A stretch of 30,530 nucleotides of DNA from Chloromonas sp. AAM2 (taxonomy: Eukaryota > Chlorophyta > Chlorophyceae > Chlamydomonadales > Chlamydomonadaceae): contig QAXH01002625.1 of the NCBI GenBank assembly GCA_004335635.1, positions 14,711-45,240 of the forward strand, read 5' to 3'. Positions within the stretch are counted from its first letter, which is position 1. Each line of letters opens with the position of its first letter. The translations under genes were made by a program, and so were the position numbers. Below are positions 29,454-30,530 of this stretch, one piece after another. The notes beneath the pieces are model-generated. The model saw only the letters and a list, made by a program, of their open reading frames with translations. It was not told where the DNA came from and searched no databases.

Positions 29454-30175
29454 TTGGGGACGGTACGTGGACGTGGAATAGAGTGCGAAGCGCTTTGGGG
29501 GAAGTGACTGGCAACTGAGGTGTGACGAGTTTACAATCGTTGTGGGCAATAACAGTGACGGATGGGTGCTTAAATGCAGTGATGGAGAAAAATTCTTGAA
29601 TGGAAACAGTAAAAGGAAGTGTACCTACCTGTCAGCTACTCGTCGCTTTTTGGTCAATCCCGTTGAGTAAGGAAGTCATCGCAGCTTCTCAGGTACAAGG
29701 GGCGAATGCTATGATTTGGCCTCAAGAGCTCAACAGCGGGAACAGTCATCCGCGCTTGCCTCATTACAACAGTTTTCCTCTCCTCGCACTGCAGTGTGCT
29801 TTGCCTGACCTAGGTACCATTTACATGCTGGGCGGAGGGTTGCATCATGTTAACAACACGATTGTTCTCCTAACCCTGCCCCTCTGCGTTGCTTCTCCAG
29901 CGTTTGGTATGTGCAGAGGCCTGAGTACCACCCTTGTGCAGGGGCTTGCATTGCAGGGGCTACGTGCCACACAGATTCTGCATACATCCCAGGGCTGCTG
30001 TGGGTGTAATGTCGCTCCTGGCACCTCACTACACAATGTGAGAGTGCTTAGGCTGGGACCGACACGGATGGAGATGGTCGCCCTGGCCTCAGTGACACAC
30101 GGCCAACATCATCTGACATTCTTGCCGAGCTCTCTTTCTAGTCAAGAACATTTGAATTTAAGCATTTTGTCTCGT

Positions 30176-30222
<47 letters not shown>

Positions 30223-30530
30223 CAGCGGATCCGGGAGCCAAGCAGAAAGTAGTGGTTTTGCATCCAACACATCGTAAAGGCACTACAGGCTAGCGAAGCA
30301 GAACAGTCTCAAAACAGATGAGAAGAATGTAATGTGTAACAGAGGTGATGGGCTCACCACCCCTTGCTGACACGGTCAGATTCCCCTTTACTAGGAGAAA
30401 TTTTTGCAATTTGCGCAAGTAGTTGGTATTTGCGTTGGACGTGCCTCCTGGTGTGCACTCCCTTTTTGTAACAGACATGCATGTGTGCCGGCGCAGTATG
30501 CCAATGCAATGTGTCATCTGATGAATGGAC
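29454..30530. other. Region upstream of the PRXL2-like gene, no supported gene
   Basis: This should hold the promoter of the PRXL2-like gene and perhaps the start of a neighbour. A plus-strand frame of 225 codons (29600-30277) owes its end to the CT run and looks non-coding. A minus-strand stretch near 30450-30357 could be an exon but has weak splice sites. Confidence 0.45.
30177..30219 (+). repeat. (CT)n microsatellite
   Basis: A 43-base uninterrupted CT run. It translates as Ser-Leu repeats on the plus strand, which explains the apparent long open frame there. Confidence 0.95.

Noticed and set aside
29600..30277. Plus-strand open frame of 225 codons
   Set aside because: It has no recognisable domain and ends through the CT microsatellite (Ser-Leu repeats); probably non-coding.
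30357..30450. Possible minus-strand exon (TSNANTNYLRKLQKFLLVKG)
   Set aside because: A donor-like GTGAGC is present but the acceptor has no pyrimidine tract and no family is recognised; kept only as a note.

Overview
This is a piece of nuclear genome from a eukaryote with many spliceosomal introns, most likely a chlorophyte green alga. The coding exons are separated by GT-AG introns that mostly end in GCAG. The proteins are rich in Ala, Gln and Gly, (GT)n and (CT)n microsatellites are present, and one gene belongs to an Aurora-like kinase type that I know from chlorophytes such as Chlamydomonas and Volvox. The exact genus cannot be fixed from the sequence. There is no operon-like organisation and no CRISPR, rRNA or tRNA gene that I can support.

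Five genes can be assembled by hand from splice sites that keep the reading frame. (1) Minus strand, 3389 to 211, running off the left edge: a homologue of SANBR/KIAA1841, with a BTB domain followed by a Cys/His-rich region. (2) Plus strand, 5605 to 10872, nine exons, 559 aa: an Aurora-like Ser/Thr protein kinase with a Ser-rich N-terminal tail. (3) Plus strand, 14506 to 22529, twelve exons, 1745 aa: a p25-alpha/TPPP-type domain with an EF-hand-like segment, joined to a very long Ala-rich coiled coil. One of its introns holds a 99-base assembly gap next to a GT microsatellite. (4) Minus strand, about 26544 to 24337 and probably longer at both ends: a conserved-looking but unrecognised helical protein. 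(5) Minus strand, 29453 to 27944, four exons, 210 aa: a peroxiredoxin-like 2 (PRXL2/AhpC-TSA type) protein with a CxxC motif.

The spaces between and inside genes carry repeats. A 173-bp hAT-type MITE with a 7/8 matching 8-bp target duplication lies at 12370-12542. A candidate terminal-inverted-repeat element of about 1.2 kb fills most of kinase intron 6. Several short dispersed repeats are shared between introns or intergenic sites of this window. A short stretch at 23508-23588 may be a relic of a Maverick/Polinton-like element. The kinase and the p25-alpha coiled-coil protein both suggest cytoskeletal or ciliary biology, but nothing in the window shows that the five genes form one pathway. 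I see no clear new multi-gene system. The most notable items are the algal SANBR homologue, the p25-alpha/coiled-coil fusion, the unrecognised gene 4, and the repeat families.
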